Positions 5,029 through 5,484 of a stretch of DNA of 5,484 nucleotides are shown here, piece after piece (the stretch's first letter is position 1; the number at the start of each line of letters is the position of its first letter). Position numbers and translations under genes: made by a program. The stretch is taken from the NCBI GenBank assembly GCA_029880665.1, contig JAOUNZ010000080.1, positions 1 through 5,484 of the forward strand, in the 5' to 3' direction. The stretch is from Candidatus Nitrosopumilus sp. (GTDB taxonomy: Archaea > Thermoproteota > Nitrososphaeria > Nitrososphaerales > Nitrosopumilaceae). The notes beneath the pieces were generated by a model. The model was not told the DNA's origin. It did not search any database and worked only from the letters and a program-made list of their open reading frames with translations.

Positions 5029-5484
5029 ATGCATTCTGAAAAGATTGAAGGATACAATAAAAAGAATAATGCTGCATTACAAGGAGGCGGTCAAGATCGA
5101 ATTAAGGCTCAACATGATAAGGGTAAATTAACTGCTCGTGAGCGGATCGATCTTTTACTTGATGAGGGAACTTTTACCGAAATTGATCCATTAACGACAC
5201 ATCATTATCACGAGTATGATATGCAGAAAAAGAAATTCTTTACAGACGGGGTAGTAGGTGGGTATGGAAATGTTCATGGTCGCCAAGTCTTTGTCTTTGC
5301 ATATGATTTCACTGTACTTGGAGGAACGCTTAGTCAGATGGGAGCTAAAAAAATTACCAAATTGATGGATCATGCGGTAAAAACCGGATGTCCGATAATT
5401 GGAATAATGGACTCTGGTGGAGCAAGAATTCAAGAGGGAATAATGAGTCTTGATGGATTTGCAGACATATTTTATCACAATCAA
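5029..5484 (+). CDS. Acetyl-CoA/propionyl-CoA carboxylase carboxyltransferase (beta) subunit, N-terminal part
   Basis: This subunit transfers the carboxyl group from carboxybiotin to an acyl-CoA. In Nitrososphaerota one enzyme is thought to carboxylate both acetyl-CoA and propionyl-CoA in the 3-hydroxypropionate/4-hydroxybutyrate cycle, working with a biotin carboxylase and a biotin carrier protein. The 152 visible residues show the family blocks in order: GKLTARERIDLLLDEGTF at 32-49, TDGVVGGYGNVHGRQVFVFA at 72-91, DFTVLGGTL at 93-101, and CPIIGIMDSGGARIQEG at 121-137, whose glycine-rich SGGARIQEG belongs to the crotonase-like acyl-CoA site. The full protein should be a little over 500 residues, so about 70 percent lies beyond the right edge. 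The ATG at 5029 fits the TATA spacing and the family N-terminus; an in-frame ATG at 5002 sits in the TATA box. The biotin carrier and biotin carboxylase genes probably follow downstream, which cannot be seen here. Confidence 0.93.
   Translation, partial: MHSEKIEGYNKKNNAALQGGGQDRIKAQHDKGKLTARERIDLLLDEGTFTEIDPLTTHHYHEYDMQKKKFFTDGVVGGYGNVHGRQVFVFAYDFTVLGGTLSQMGAKKITKLMDHAVKTGCPIIGIMDSGGARIQEGIMSLDGFADIFYHNQ

Noticed and set aside
5191..5484. Minus-strand open frame at the right edge
   Set aside because: It is antisense to the carboxyltransferase, whose conserved blocks are unmistakable in the plus-strand frame starting at 5029.

Overview
The window is an AT-rich, gene-dense stretch of an archaeal chromosome. 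It most likely comes from an ammonia-oxidising Nitrososphaerota (Thaumarchaeota) of the Nitrosopumilus/Nitrosarchaeum type. This rests on four things: an archaeal clamp-loader large subunit (RfcL); a biotin-dependent acyl-CoA carboxylase carboxyltransferase of the kind used in the 3-hydroxypropionate/4-hydroxybutyrate CO2-fixation cycle; an archaeal-type inositol monophosphatase; and TATA boxes placed 24-31 nt upstream of start codons with almost no Shine-Dalgarno sequences. The assignment comes from recognising protein families, not from a database search.

Left part (1-2257). The window opens inside the 3' end of a plus-strand gene that reads as glutamyl-tRNA reductase (hemA, tetrapyrrole synthesis). 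It stops 5 bp short of three convergent minus-strand genes. In their own transcription order these are an inositol-monophosphatase-family phosphatase (2257-1439), a ferredoxin-NADP reductase-like FAD/NAD(P) oxidoreductase (1327-485) and a 55-residue DUF1059 small metal-binding protein (378-211). Each has its own TATA-like element, so they look like three separate transcripts, not one operon.

Middle part (2258-4928). A short divergent promoter region (2258-2338) separates the phosphatase from a plus-strand three-gene cluster. The cluster holds a 371-residue protein I do not recognise, replication factor C large subunit (rfcL), and a 103-residue cysteine-rich protein. The first two genes are 8 bp apart (or overlap by 4 bp if a GTG start is used), and the last two share an ATGA overlap. 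Only one promoter is visible, upstream of the first gene. The arrangement points to co-transcription and suggests, without proving, that the two uncharacterised proteins work with the clamp loader in replication or repair.

Right part (4929-5484). After an AT-rich spacer with a possible terminator and a clear TATA box, a carboxyltransferase (acetyl-/propionyl-CoA carboxylase beta subunit) begins at 5029 and runs off the window.

No tRNA, rRNA, CRISPR array, insertion sequence or prophage sign was seen. There is no gene-free stretch longer than about 110 bases. The most interesting items are the apparently short hemA C-terminus, the rfcL cluster with its two unknown partners, the lack of an obvious PCNA-binding peptide at the RfcL C-terminus, and the consistent near-leaderless promoter geometry.
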